A stretch of DNA of 64,000 nucleotides from Flavobacterium inviolabile (GCF_013389455.1 NZ_CP058278.1:3782001-3846000), one strand, 5' to 3'. Counted from the first letter of the stretch, positions 1 through 9,107 are shown. The notes: a model not told the origin generated them from the sequence alone. Made by a program: numbers and translations.

Positions 1-602
1 CCGATACTACTGCTTCCGTTTTAATGGCTTTTCAGCAGGCATACGCTAATGTGAGCACACTGCTTTTGCCGGAAAATGCTGGAAAAGCAGCAGCAATCCG
101 CACCGCTGTTCTGAATGCGCCAACGAATCAATATGCCTATATCGGTTATCTTGATGCCGATTTAGCCACACCCATAACGGAACTGATTAAAATGCTTGCC
201 TTTGCCGGTGAAAATCCGGAGTATCATTTTATTATGGGAAGCCGTATTAAAAAAATGGGAAGCCAGATTGTACGCTACCAGTACCGTCATTATTTCGGAC
301 GTGTTTTTGCAACAATCGTCAGCAATTTTATTTTAAAAACGCCCATTTACGATACACAGTGCGGTGCAAAAATAATCGATCGGCAGTTAGCCGTACAATT
401 ATTCGAACAGCCTTTCCTGACCCGATGGCTTTTTGATGTGGAACTGCTTTTACGGTATAAAAAAGGGAATAAAAATTTCACCAACCAGGTATATGAATAC
501 AGTTTAAATACCTGGATTGAAAAAGGAGCCAGTAAAATTACCCTGAAAGATTTATTCGGCTTTCCTTTTCAGCTGCTCAAAATTTACCAAAAATATGATT
601 AA
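1..602 (+). CDS. GT2 glycosyltransferase, dolichyl-phosphate glucose synthase-like (5' partial)
   Basis: The reading frame is open from base 3 to the window edge, so the gene starts upstream; the ATG at 24 is internal. About 199 residues are visible. They include a GKAAAIRTAV segment, a YLDADLATP metal-binding DxD motif (about 153-161 nt) and a QCGAK segment followed by WLFDVELL. This combination is typical of the dolichyl-phosphate glucose/mannose synthase branch of GT2, which loads a sugar from a nucleotide donor onto a polyprenyl phosphate at the inner membrane. The last 8 nt overlap the next gene, which encodes a GT-C-like polytopic protein, the class of enzyme that uses polyprenyl-phosphate sugars. 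The pairing suggests a donor-maker and donor-user couple. Family call is good; the exact sugar is unknown. Confidence 0.85.
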   Translation, partial: DTTASVLMAFQQAYANVSTLLLPENAGKAAAIRTAVLNAPTNQYAYIGYLDADLATPITELIKMLAFAGENPEYHFIMGSRIKKMGSQIVRYQYRHYFGRVFATIVSNFILKTPIYDTQCGAKIIDRQLAVQLFEQPFLTRWLFDVELLLRYKKGNKNFTNQVYEYSLNTWIEKGASKITLKDLFGFPFQLLKIYQKYD

Positions 603-1902
603 AAGGCTTTTAAATCTTGCTTTAAAAAATCCCGTTAGTGCTTTGATCCTGTCGGGTATTTTAATCCGTATTTTTATTATCAGCCTTTACCAGCACATTA
701 CCATATTTCCCGATTCTGAAGGGTATATCGAATTAGCCGATCTATTGGCAAACAACCAGCTTTCCGGTTATAACGGACAAAGAAGTCCGGGATATCCGTT
801 GCTTTTGGTATTGGCCGGAAATAGTTTAAGTCTTACCGTTTTACTGCAATTTATACTTGGTATTTTCAGCTGCATACTGGTTTACAGGAATGTACTGCTT
901 TTAAAGTTCAGCCCTGAGAAGTCGTTTTTTATAGCGCTGTTCCTGAACAGTATTTTACATGTGCTTTTTTATGAAACGGCAATCCTGACCGAATCCCTCA
1001 CTTTTTTCGTGATCACGCTGATTTTCTATATTTATCTGAAGTATTTTTTTGAGAATTGTTCGTTAAAAATGATGTTTTTGCTGAGCTTTTTGTTTGGCTT
1101 CCTGGTGCTGATCAAGCCTTTTTATTTTTTCCTGCCTTTTCTTTTCTATGCTTTTTCTGTACTGAAAGGTTTTACGCTCCGCCGGATCATCAACAAAAGA
1201 ATCGTTATCCTGATCTTTCCGCTGATGTGTTTCTTCGGCTGGTCCTATGTCAATAAAATCAATACCGGTTATTTTGTTCCTACAACCTTTTACGGCATAA
1301 ACATTGCACAGAACTGTGTGCATTTTGCCGAAAAAACGCCTGATAAATACAAAACAATCCGCGATATCTACGTGAAGCACCGTGAGATCGCAAAAAAAGA
1401 GAACAAAGATGTTTCGATGAGCATCTGGTATGCTTACGACGAGCTGATTGCTACGACCGGCTTATCTTTTGTTGATTTATCCTATCAGTTAAACGAATTC
1501 AGCAAAGAAGCCATTCGCGACAATCCGAAGGAATATTGCTACCAGGTACTGGTTTCCTGGGCCGATTTCTGGAAAGTAGATATGTACTGGAATTACCGCG
1601 ATTTTAAAGTTCCTTATTCCAACAAGTTTTTTATTGGCATCTGGTATATCCAAAGTACGGTATTGCAGTTCCTGAAAATTGCTTTTATACTGCTCATTCC
1701 CGTTCAGCTTTATAATTTCCTGCGCAACCGGAAAATAACACATGAACTGGTGATTACCCTGATCATTTTATGTACATCAATCCTGCAGGCAATTGTAACC
1801 TACGGAACGAATGCAAGGTTCAGCTATCCTTTTGAGTTTTTAATGGTACTGGTCGTGTTTTTGTATTTCGAGAAAAAGAAGTTTAAAATCAAAGCCGGAT
1901 AA
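595..1902 (+). CDS. GT-C fold polytopic membrane glycosyltransferase (ArnT/PMT-like)
   Basis: 435 residues with roughly ten hydrophobic segments and a long soluble stretch near residues 220-330. The first external loop contains FPDSEGY (acidic D40, E42) followed by QRSPGYPLLL, the arrangement of a catalytic acidic residue and RSPGYP motif seen in GT39/ArnT-type enzymes that use polyprenyl-phosphate-linked sugars on the periplasmic face. The start overlaps the preceding GT2 gene by 8 nt, which indicates translational coupling and supports a shared pathway: the GT2 enzyme would charge the lipid carrier and this enzyme would transfer the sugar to a glycan or lipid acceptor. Substrate and acceptor cannot be read from the sequence. 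Codon use resembles the neighbours. Confidence 0.7.
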   Translation: MIKRLLNLALKNPVSALILSGILIRIFIISLYQHITIFPDSEGYIELADLLANNQLSGYNGQRSPGYPLLLVLAGNSLSLTVLLQFILGIFSCILVYRNVLLLKFSPEKSFFIALFLNSILHVLFYETAILTESLTFFVITLIFYIYLKYFFENCSLKMMFLLSFLFGFLVLIKPFYFFLPFLFYAFSVLKGFTLRRIINKRIVILIFPLMCFFGWSYVNKINTGYFVPTTFYGINIAQNCVHFAEKTPDKYKTIRDIYVKHREIAKKENKDVSMSIWYAYDELIATTGLSFVDLSYQLNEFSKEAIRDNPKEYCYQVLVSWADFWKVDMYWNYRDFKVPYSNKFFIGIWYIQSTVLQFLKIAFILLIPVQLYNFLRNRKITHELVITLIILCTSILQAIVTYGTNARFSYPFEFLMVLVVFLYFEKKKFKIKAG

Positions 1903-2010
1903 TCCGCAATAGCGTAAAGTCTTATCGGCAGCCTGTTCTTTCCCTTTTAGTGGCCCGGATTATTAAAAAAAGTACTTTATTTGTAAAATTATCGTCCATT
2001 ACCATTCATC

Positions 2011-2895
2011 ATGCTCTCAATACTTATCCCAATATACAATTATGATATCAGCAAATTAGTTGACGCTATTGCCGGACAGGGAAAAGTCATAAATATTCCC
2101 TTCGAAATAATCGGCTGGGATGATTGTTCCAATGATGAAAACAGTACCGCTAAAAACAGTTCTTTAGCAGACAAATATTCTTGTTTCCGTTATTATAAAA
2201 ATGAGAAAAACTTAGGCCGTACGCACACCCGTAATTTACTTGCTGAAAAAGCAGAATATGACTGGCTATTGCTGCTTGATGCTGATGTATTGCCGGTTTC
2301 GGACACTTTTCTGCTAAACTATATCAATGCGATCAGTAAGTCTAACGATGTGGTTTTCGGAGGCTACCAATATGCCCGTACGCATGATGATGCCGCAACA
2401 CACCTGAGATGGAAATTCGGTACATACCGGGAGTCGCATGCTGCTATTGTCAGAAATGAACGGCCTTATCATTATATCTTTTCCGGAAACCTGATGATCC
2501 GCAAGGCTGTTTTTCGTTCGATAGCATTGCCCAATGAGAATTTTTACGGTATGGATAATTATTTCTCCTACCAGCTCTACAAACAGCAGCGAACTGTTTT
2601 TCATATTAACAATCCGATATGGCATTTAGGATTAGAAAAAAATGAGGTGTTTTTCTCGAAATCACTGGAATCCGTTAGAATACGAAAACACTATCTCCCT
2701 GATTTGGTTGGGAATGAAGATATCAATTCGTTATTGAAAAACTACCGCATGCTGAAACGTTTTTACCTCGACGGCATTGTTAAATTAGGCTTTTTGCTTA
2801 CGGAACCGCTGCTAAAAAAAATGATTTTAGGGAAGAAATCAAACCTGTTCTGTTTTGACTTATACCGTTTGGGTTATATTTGTTCTTTAAAGTGA
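2011..2895 (+). CDS. GT2 family glycosyltransferase
   Basis: 294 residues with a GT-A fold N-terminus: LSILIPIYN at residues 2-10, WDDCS at 36-40 for nucleotide binding, and LLDADV with the metal-binding D90-A-D92. A further segment around residues 150-175 (FSGNLMIRKAVF) is the usual acceptor-site region of GT2 enzymes. The C-terminus has no obvious membrane anchor. It likely transfers a sugar in assembly of a surface polysaccharide on the cytoplasmic face. It lies 108 nt after the GT-C gene and its end overlaps the longest version of the next GT2 frame, so 2011-3827 is probably one transcript. Donor and linkage are not predictable. Confidence 0.85.
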   Translation: MLSILIPIYNYDISKLVDAIAGQGKVINIPFEIIGWDDCSNDENSTAKNSSLADKYSCFRYYKNEKNLGRTHTRNLLAEKAEYDWLLLLDADVLPVSDTFLLNYINAISKSNDVVFGGYQYARTHDDAATHLRWKFGTYRESHAAIVRNERPYHYIFSGNLMIRKAVFRSIALPNENFYGMDNYFSYQLYKQQRTVFHINNPIWHLGLEKNEVFFSKSLESVRIRKHYLPDLVGNEDINSLLKNYRMLKRFYLDGIVKLGFLLTEPLLKKMILGKKSNLFCFDLYRLGYICSLK

Positions 2896-2903
2896 TTCCG
2901 GGC

Positions 2904-3827
2904 ATGGCTTTTTTTTCGATAATCATACCGCTCTATAACAAACAGGACTATATTGAAAACACCTTAAAAAGTATTTTCAATCAGACCTTTACTGATTTTG
3001 AAATCATCATTGTTAATGACGGCTCTACCGACAACAGCTATAATCTTGTCCAATCATTATCCGATAAAAGGATACGGTTGTTTTCTACTGAAAACCGCGG
3101 TGTTTCTGCAGCCAGAAACTTTGCCATGAGCAACGCTACCGGAGAATATTTTGCCTTTATGGATGCCGATGATTTCTGGTATCCGCAGCATCTGGAAAAA
3201 ATTGCCTATACCCTATCAAAATACAATCACCTGAGCGTTTTTACGACCTTACTGGAAGTGGAAACCCAAAATGGTGTTTTTCCCGGCAATTACACTCATC
3301 TTTCCGAAGCCGAAATTCAGGAAGTCGATTTATTTGAAACCAGTCTTGCCCGTACTATTCTATCGGGTTCTACAACTGTTATCCATAAAAATGTCCGTCA
3401 AAAAATAGGTCCTTTCAACGAGCAGTTGTCCAACGGTGAAGATACCGAGTACTGGATCCGCATAGGATTTAACTATAAAATAGGGGTTTACAATGCCATT
3501 ACCGCCCGGCACGTTTATGTATCCGGAAGCTTGTCCCATCATACCTTTGATATGAAAAAGCATTGTCATTTTGAGCAGTTTGCCGAAATGGAAAAAAATA
3601 ATCCGCCGGCCAAAAAAATGATCGATATCAATCGTTTTTCATTAGCCCTTCAATGCAAGATCAATCGGGACACCGAAAACTACCGCATGCTGACAAACAG
3701 CATTAACAGGGAAAGCCTGTCGGCGAAACAGCATTTGTTGCTGCGCCTTCCGCCGCAAATATTAGTTTTACTACAGCAATTCAAAGGGTTTCTGGAACGA
3801 AAGAATATCCGTTTAACGGCTTTTTGA
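2904..3827 (+). CDS. GT2 family glycosyltransferase
   Basis: 307 residues from the ATG at 2904, giving MAFFSIIIPLYNK, the normal N-terminus of this family. The frame is open from a TTG at 2880, but that would add eight atypical residues inside the previous gene. NDGSTD (N38 to D43) and FMDADD (D87, D89, D90) are the nucleotide and metal-binding motifs; SNGEDTEYW near residues 175-183 is the catalytic-base region (ED). Role: one sugar-transfer step in the surface glycan locus. The 3' end overlaps the end of the convergent ketoisomerase gene by 15 nt, so the two coding regions share their termini, with no room for a terminator between them. Confidence 0.88.
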   Translation: MAFFSIIIPLYNKQDYIENTLKSIFNQTFTDFEIIIVNDGSTDNSYNLVQSLSDKRIRLFSTENRGVSAARNFAMSNATGEYFAFMDADDFWYPQHLEKIAYTLSKYNHLSVFTTLLEVETQNGVFPGNYTHLSEAEIQEVDLFETSLARTILSGSTTVIHKNVRQKIGPFNEQLSNGEDTEYWIRIGFNYKIGVYNAITARHVYVSGSLSHHTFDMKKHCHFEQFAEMEKNNPPAKKMIDINRFSLALQCKINRDTENYRMLTNSINRESLSAKQHLLLRLPPQILVLLQQFKGFLERKNIRLTAF

Positions 3828-4223
3828 TTCCAAAAAGTCCTTGTATTCGCGTATATAATCTTCTTCGGCAAAAACATCGGAAGAAACCACCAGGCATATT
3901 GCTCCTGAAGAAAAATTTTCCAGTTCACGCCAGATACCTTCCCGGATCAGCAGGCCTTTATCCGGTCTGTTTAGCGTTACTTTTTCTTTGTGGCTGCCAT
4001 TATCCAGAACCACGTCAAAACTGCCGCTAAGCGCTATTAAAAACTCTTTTTGCTCAATATGCGAATGTCCGCCGCGATATGCCCCGCTCGGAACGTCAAA
4101 CAGATAATAGATACGCTTTACTTCAAACGGTACCGTGTTTTTCTCAATAACCGCAAGATTCCCTCTGGGGTCTGTTATTTTAGGAATATCGATAAATACT
4201 GCTATGGGTGTATTCTTATTCAT
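3813..4223 (-). CDS. fdtA: dTDP-4-keto-6-deoxyglucose 3,4-ketoisomerase (FdtA/QdtA-like cupin)
   Basis: 136 residues forming a single cupin. The segment PFEVKRIYYLFDVPSG followed by G52-H53-S54-H55 and FLIALSGSFDV matches the FdtA/QdtA/WxcM family, whose conserved histidine pair moves the keto group of dTDP-4-keto-6-deoxyglucose from C4 to C3. The product is the substrate for a 3-aminotransferase, and a DegT-type aminotransferase is encoded at 10381-11478 on the same strand, so the two steps are both present in this locus. Whether the product has the galacto (Fuc3N) or gluco (Qui3N) configuration cannot be decided by eye. Its start overlaps the end of the GT2 gene at 4216 by 8 nt, indicating coupled translation. 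Confidence 0.8.
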   Translation of the reverse strand: MNKNTPIAVFIDIPKITDPRGNLAVIEKNTVPFEVKRIYYLFDVPSGAYRGGHSHIEQKEFLIALSGSFDVVLDNGSHKEKVTLNRPDKGLLIREGIWRELENFSSGAICLVVSSDVFAEEDYIREYKDFLESKSR

Positions 4224-5061
4224 ATACTTTATCTGCTTTCGTATTAAGGAGAAATTTATAGTCTTTAATTCCTCTTAAACCTACTAAAAATTTTGATTTA
4301 ATCTGTGCTAATGGGGTATAATTTTTCCGGATCAGGAAGAACATATACTTTAGAAGATAGTAATAGGCGCCAAAACCAAACCGCTTGTAAAATCCGGCCA
4401 TTTTCGCATAGATCAGCCTGTCGGAAGCCACTTCATCACTGGAGGAATAGCTTTCATGCACAACAATGGTTTCCGGGCAGAAAAACAGTTTCAAACCACT
4501 ATAAAATGCCCGGCGAAGAAAATACAGCGTTTCGGCATCTTCAAATTTTGCTCCCAGACCAAACCACTCGTTATACACACAATTCTTTGCCTGTAGCGCC
4601 TCCCGGTTTGCCGTAACTTCAATGGACAGTATTTTATTGAGCTTCCGGCTGTTCAGTTCCTTCCCTTCTGCCGGGTATTTACTGTACAGTTTACCCTCTT
4701 TGGTCTGGGTCCGGAAACAGATAATGGAAGCTTCCGTATTGTTATTATAAGCCTGAATGATCTTTTGCTGAAAATTTTCCGGGTAAATCACATCGTCATC
4801 GGCAATCAGTACAATTTTTCCAAGCGCGTTTTGAAGTGCCAGGTTACGGCTTTTTGAAAGTCCTCTTTCAAACGAATTGATCACCCTTACATTTGGATAA
4901 TCGGAGTGTAGCAAACAGTTTTCATCCGTCTGATTAACAATCAGCAGCCGAAAACCGGTATAAGAAGCAAACGGAAACAGCTGATTTAAGAAATCCAGTG
5001 AATTGCGATTCATCGTGGCAATCAAAATTTCTAAATCTTCATTTTTAAATGCGTTCTCCAA
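4216..5061 (-). CDS. GT2-like glycosyltransferase
   Basis: 281 residues from the TTG at 5061 (MENAFKNEDLEILIATMNR). The frame also allows a TTG at 5082, but a perfect -7 element TATATTTG lies at 5087-5080 on this strand and would place transcription initiation downstream of 5082, so 5061 is preferred. LIATMNR, GLSKSRNLAL (residues 67-76) and LIADDD (D88-D90) are the nucleotide, acceptor and metal motifs of the GT-A fold. A polysaccharide glycosyltransferase is the natural call. It is followed, with 8 nt overlap, by the FdtA-like ketoisomerase, so it could transfer the 3-amino sugar; that is inference from order only. Confidence 0.75.
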   Translation of the reverse strand: MENAFKNEDLEILIATMNRNSLDFLNQLFPFASYTGFRLLIVNQTDENCLLHSDYPNVRVINSFERGLSKSRNLALQNALGKIVLIADDDVIYPENFQQKIIQAYNNNTEASIICFRTQTKEGKLYSKYPAEGKELNSRKLNKILSIEVTANREALQAKNCVYNEWFGLGAKFEDAETLYFLRRAFYSGLKLFFCPETIVVHESYSSSDEVASDRLIYAKMAGFYKRFGFGAYYYLLKYMFFLIRKNYTPLAQIKSKFLVGLRGIKDYKFLLNTKADKVYE

Positions 5062-5079
5062 TTTGTTTTTATATTTACA

Positions 5080-5087
5080 CAAATATA
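5080..5087 (-). promoter_or_regulatory. -7 element TATATTTG for the 4216-5061 gene
   Basis: A perfect match on the minus strand to the Bacteroidetes -7 consensus TAnnTTTG. No TTG lies at the usual -33 distance. Its position just upstream of the reverse-strand frame decides in favour of the start at 5061 over 5082. Confidence 0.45.
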
Positions 5088-5105
5088 AAAATTTCTACAT
5101 CGGTA

Positions 5106-6260
5106 ATGAAAATACTTTTAATTGGCGAATACAGCCGGCTTCACAATTCTTTAAAGGAAGGACTGTCTGCTTTAGGACATGACGTTACTTTAATCGGTTC
5201 CGGAGATAATTTCAAAAATTATGATGTAGATTTTTCGCTCCGCGCTCAGTTTACAACCCGTTATTGGGTAGTCCGGAAATTCAAGAATGCGGTTTACCGG
5301 TTTACCGGTTTCGACCTGGAAAAGACCGAACGGGCCATCCGCTTTTATTTTCTCCTGCCCAAACTGAAAGGTTTCGACCATATTCAGCTGATTAATTCCG
5401 ATGCACTAGAAACACATCCCAAAGCAAGTTTATGGCTGTACAAAAAGTTGTTCTCCCAAAACAGAAACAGTGTTTCCCTTTTGGTTTGTGGTGATGAAAC
5501 GGCTGTGAACGACTATTTGCTTAAAGACGAACTCCGCTATTCGGTATTAACCCCCTATCTGCAAGACCGTTCGTTACAAAAACAGTTCGCATTTTCTTTA
5601 AAATATACCCGTCCCGATTACCGGAAAGTATTCAACTGGCTGACAACTCATTGCAATAGCATAATTGTTTCCGATATGGATTATAAGATTCCGATGGAAG
5701 CAATGCAGTATTCCGTTGCTTTTATTCCGAATCCGATCAATACCGATACGCTTTTATTCCGGGAAAACGAGATCAGCGGCAAGGTGGTCATCTTTTTAGG
5801 GATCAACAGGCTCAGTTATATCAAAAAGGGCATTTCCTATTTTGAAGAGGCACTGGCCATTATCCAGCAACGATTCCCGGAACAGGTGGAACTGCTCATT
5901 ACCGAAAACGTTCCTTACAGCACCTATATCAATTCCTATAACCGCGCCCATATCGTACTGGACCAGGTGTACGGATTCGACCAGGGATATAATGCCCTGG
6001 AAGCGATGACCAAAGGAAAAGTGGTCTTTACCGGAGCCGAATCAGAGTTTACCGCCTATTTCCACCTCCATGAAAAAGTAGCGATCAATGCAACGCCTGA
6101 TGTTGACGAGCTTGTAAATGAATTAACCTGCCTGATTCAAAATCCGGAAGAGATTACCGCAATTGGAAAAAGAGCCCGTTCTTTTATTGAAAAGGAGCAC
6201 CATTATAAAATGATTGCTGAGAGGTATATTTCCGAATGGAAAAAAAAGAAAGAGAAGTAA
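5106..6260 (+). CDS. GT-B fold (GT4-like) glycosyltransferase
   Basis: 384 residues from the ATG at 5106 (MKILLIGEYSRLHNSLKEGL), the usual N-terminal strand of GT-B enzymes; an upstream non-ATG extension would read into the divergent neighbour. The N-terminal half binds the acceptor. The C-terminal half has FIPNPINTD, VIFLGINR, a GYNALEAMTKGKVVFTG segment (the family-4 E-x-x-A donor-binding helix) and a final ERYISEWKKK. It likely builds the same surface glycan as its neighbours. It is transcribed away from the GT2 gene at 4216-5061, with 44 nt between the chosen starts. Donor unknown. Confidence 0.8.
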   Translation: MKILLIGEYSRLHNSLKEGLSALGHDVTLIGSGDNFKNYDVDFSLRAQFTTRYWVVRKFKNAVYRFTGFDLEKTERAIRFYFLLPKLKGFDHIQLINSDALETHPKASLWLYKKLFSQNRNSVSLLVCGDETAVNDYLLKDELRYSVLTPYLQDRSLQKQFAFSLKYTRPDYRKVFNWLTTHCNSIIVSDMDYKIPMEAMQYSVAFIPNPINTDTLLFRENEISGKVVIFLGINRLSYIKKGISYFEEALAIIQQRFPEQVELLITENVPYSTYINSYNRAHIVLDQVYGFDQGYNALEAMTKGKVVFTGAESEFTAYFHLHEKVAINATPDVDELVNELTCLIQNPEEITAIGKRARSFIEKEHHYKMIAERYISEWKKKKEK

Positions 6261-6279
6261 ATTACTTCTCTTTCTTTCA

Positions 6280-8094
6280 TTATTTTTTCATGAATTTAAT
6301 TGTTTCATTATAACTATCACCCAGCATTTTTACCAAATACATTCCGGCAGATAAATTAGAAACATTTACGTCAAAAGTTGTTCCCTTTTGTACAGAACTG
6401 TAAACTAATTTTCCATAAATATCATAAATTTCTAAAACAATTTCCTCTTTTGTTTCTGAACTTAAACTAATTGTAAAAGAGCCGTTATTTGGATTAGGGT
6501 ATAAATTAGTTAAGTTTCCTAATCCTGTATTTACATTTTTATCAAGATTACGCTGTTTTGGATTTATTTGTGTTGGCACATTACAGATTTCATTAACAGA
6601 TTTCACTTTCAAGTCAACAAATCCTGTACTACCTGGATAATAATCGCCACTTAAAATTTCAATATTATTTCTAGAAGTAAAATCAAGTGTTGCATTACCG
6701 GTGACATAATTATCCTGCATCTTAATTTTATAAGGGGCTGTCCTTAGATTAAAATCCCATCTATCAATTATTCTATTCTTTACCTCAACCGTCCCCAAAG
6801 GTAATCCCATATCTTTTGCCATTTTTACTGCTTGGTAAGCATCTAATCTTCCTGCTCCTAATCTCCCCAAATATGGTAAGTTATCTGGAATCGTATCATT
6901 TTTAAAAGCTGTCAATTTTAAAATACTTTCAATTTCATCTGGAAAAAGACACGGATTAATCCCAAACATTAAACCAACGGTACCGGTAACCATAGGTGCA
7001 GAAAAAGAAGTTCCTCCTCCATAAGCATAAGTTGCCGTATTATTTGAATAGGCCCCTCCGGTTAATATGTTTCTACCTGGAGCTGATAAATCCACATTAA
7101 TATTATGGGTTCCGTTATAAGGAGGATATGGGTTCAAATGTACATCTTTCCAGTTTTTAGGCTCCGTTCCCGCTGTACCAATATTAAATTCATGCCCAAC
7201 AACTGTTACAGAAATAACATGATTTAATGATGCCGGATAATGATCTATATCCGGGCCAAGAGAACAGCTATGCTGTCCATTACCAGCAGCAGCAACAAGT
7301 ACAACTCCACTATTCCAAACCTGATCAATTATTAATTGCCCATATTGAGACTCTAAAGGCAGTTTATTACAGCTCCCCCAACTCATATTAATGACTCTTG
7401 CTCCACTATTTGCGATAGGGATAAGTGCTGAAAATCCCTCCCCAGATTTTATAGTTGCGTTAAATCCCATCGCTGCCATCCCGACACCATTATCTGTCGC
7501 CGCGCCGGCAATTAGTCCTACCTGCGTTCCATGTCCCATTGATAAAGCTGAAGGATTGGATCCAATTACATTAACGCTTTTTCCCAACAGATCTTCATGG
7601 CTCACGTTCATCTGTTCCGCTATACCAATAGCCACATTATTTGCCTTAGAGATGTCCCAAGCTTGGGGAGCACCAACAAAACTAAGTTCTGGCTGTGCCA
7701 TCGCAGAACTTCCAGAAACCACCATATCATTTGGAATATACAATAGTTCAATAGGCCTTATCGCTTCATGTCTGCCAAAATAACTACTGTAATCAGCTTC
7801 AATTTTTTCAATTAAAGCAGGATTGCACCCAATTACATATACAACTTTCAGTAATTCGCTATTTGCTCCTGGAAACGCCAGTTTAAAATCCGTTACTGTA
7901 TAATTGCTGAATAATTCTGTTAACGTTACATCTTTAAAGTTTAAAGAGATTTTTCCATTTTGTGCAATTACTTTAGGTACATTATTGAGATTCGGAATCT
8001 CAAGATAATAAGCCTTTATTTCTTTATCGCCTTGTGAATATAAATCTGAGGTAATAAAAAATATAACTAAAAATATTAATAAATGCTTTTTCAT
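6280..8094 (-). CDS. T9SS-secreted subtilisin-like (S8) protein with altered catalytic Asp
   Basis: 604 residues. Signal peptide MKKHLLIFLVIFFITSDLYS; prodomain-like region to about residue 140; S8 core about 145-425; C-terminal T9SS type A sorting domain (NLYPNPNNGSF, LEIYDIYGKLV, LSAGMYLVKM). The S8 histidine (G187-H188-G-T), oxyanion asparagine (A-G-N272) and catalytic serine (G-T-S363-F-S-A-P) are all present. Where the Asp of the triad should be, the strand reads VAIGIAE (E160), and the following loop seems one residue short. It may be a Glu-triad enzyme, a slow autoprocessor or a pseudoprotease. It lies 2 nt after the tail-fibre-like gene, so the two are an operon. The pair is AT-richer than the flanking glycan genes. 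Confidence 0.85.
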   Translation of the reverse strand: MKKHLLIFLVIFFITSDLYSQGDKEIKAYYLEIPNLNNVPKVIAQNGKISLNFKDVTLTELFSNYTVTDFKLAFPGANSELLKVVYVIGCNPALIEKIEADYSSYFGRHEAIRPIELLYIPNDMVVSGSSAMAQPELSFVGAPQAWDISKANNVAIGIAEQMNVSHEDLLGKSVNVIGSNPSALSMGHGTQVGLIAGAATDNGVGMAAMGFNATIKSGEGFSALIPIANSGARVINMSWGSCNKLPLESQYGQLIIDQVWNSGVVLVAAAGNGQHSCSLGPDIDHYPASLNHVISVTVVGHEFNIGTAGTEPKNWKDVHLNPYPPYNGTHNINVDLSAPGRNILTGGAYSNNTATYAYGGGTSFSAPMVTGTVGLMFGINPCLFPDEIESILKLTAFKNDTIPDNLPYLGRLGAGRLDAYQAVKMAKDMGLPLGTVEVKNRIIDRWDFNLRTAPYKIKMQDNYVTGNATLDFTSRNNIEILSGDYYPGSTGFVDLKVKSVNEICNVPTQINPKQRNLDKNVNTGLGNLTNLYPNPNNGSFTISLSSETKEEIVLEIYDIYGKLVYSSVQKGTTFDVNVSNLSAGMYLVKMLGDSYNETIKFMKK

Positions 8095-8096
8095 GA

Positions 8097-9026
8097 TTAG
8101 TCTTTCTTTAATTGACTTTTCACAGCTTGCAATTCTTTATTCATTTCAATTATATACAAAGTAAGTTCCTCTACTTTTTGCAGTAATAATTTATTCATCT
8201 CACCTAATTCTATTCCATTTTCTTCTACCTCTTTAGCAGATGGGATATCTTTTAAATGTCCTTTTTCTTTAATATGTTTTTCCACTTGTTGCAAAGTAGG
8301 TAAATTATAATCCGACTCAAAAACATAATCTGCCCAAGTAGTATATACTTTTACCCTATGTGCTCTTACGGCTCCATTAACCGATAACCTGTAAGTATCA
8401 ACACCATCAGTGAAATTACTAGACCCAATTCCTATATTAGCATCAGTTAATATATTCCCTTCAATTTTTGAGCTTCCTCTAACCACAAACTTATGTTGTG
8501 GCAAATAATCTCCAAAACCACCTATCACTACTCTCGAATTTGTCTTAGGAAAATGCATATATACATTATCATTTCCATCTTCAAAAATTTTCATTGTTTC
8601 CTGTTGCGCTTTATTCAACATAATCATCTGGGTATTCCCGCCTGTTTCAGCAATAAATCGGTACCTTCCAAAATTACCTCTATCTTCTATACCAAAATAA
8701 ACCGACGATTTAGTATCAAAATTGGATTTAGGAAAATCAAAATATTTTAATGTTCTCCATGTTGTAGATCCGTTAACCAATTGACCAAAATTCAATACAG
8801 AAGATTTATTAAATCTTTCATCTGCATTTATAAAGTTTTGTCCGTCAGGTAAATTTTGATCTGCAGTCACTGAAGTGGCTCTAACATTTCCAATCACTTC
8901 TAATTTTGATTGAGGAGAAGTAGTTCCTATTCCTACGTTTCCATTGATTGGAAAAACATTATTCTGTGCTTTCAAAACCGATACAGACAACACAGAAATC
9001 AAACTAATAAGTAAATACTTTTTCAT
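8097..9026 (-). CDS. Secreted tail-fibre-like protein with C-terminal coiled-coil chaperone-like tail
   Basis: 309 residues from the ATG at 9026 (MKKYLLISLISVLSVSVLKAQ, a clear signal peptide); the frame extends 19 codons further but without a sensible N-terminus. After the signal comes GNVGIGTTSPQSKLEV, the repeat-like opening of Bacteroidetes phage-tail-fibre-like and cell-surface proteins. The C-terminus (VEKHIKEKGHLKDIPSAKEV, then GIELGEMNKLLLQKVEELTL) is the trimeric coiled-coil end common to this group and resembles an intramolecular chaperone. It has no T9SS sorting domain, so it may stay periplasmic or outer-membrane associated. It is the first gene of an operon with the subtilisin-like gene. 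Function is not established; adhesion or a substrate/partner role for the protease are guesses. Confidence 0.65.
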   Translation of the reverse strand: MKKYLLISLISVLSVSVLKAQNNVFPINGNVGIGTTSPQSKLEVIGNVRATSVTADQNLPDGQNFINADERFNKSSVLNFGQLVNGSTTWRTLKYFDFPKSNFDTKSSVYFGIEDRGNFGRYRFIAETGGNTQMIMLNKAQQETMKIFEDGNDNVYMHFPKTNSRVVIGGFGDYLPQHKFVVRGSSKIEGNILTDANIGIGSSNFTDGVDTYRLSVNGAVRAHRVKVYTTWADYVFESDYNLPTLQQVEKHIKEKGHLKDIPSAKEVEENGIELGEMNKLLLQKVEELTLYIIEMNKELQAVKSQLKKD

Positions 9027-9107
9027 TTTTTTTATTAAGGTTAGTATCACAAATAAACTTAATATTTCAAACAAAAAGCACAAAATGAGAATATTTATAC
9101 ATTAATA

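Noticed and set aside
2880..2903. Earlier TTG start of the second GT2 gene
   Set aside because: It lies inside the previous gene and adds eight residues before the family N-terminus that begins at the ATG 2904.
9027..9083. 19-codon extension of the tail-fibre-like protein
   Set aside because: It precedes a perfect signal peptide starting at the ATG at 9026.
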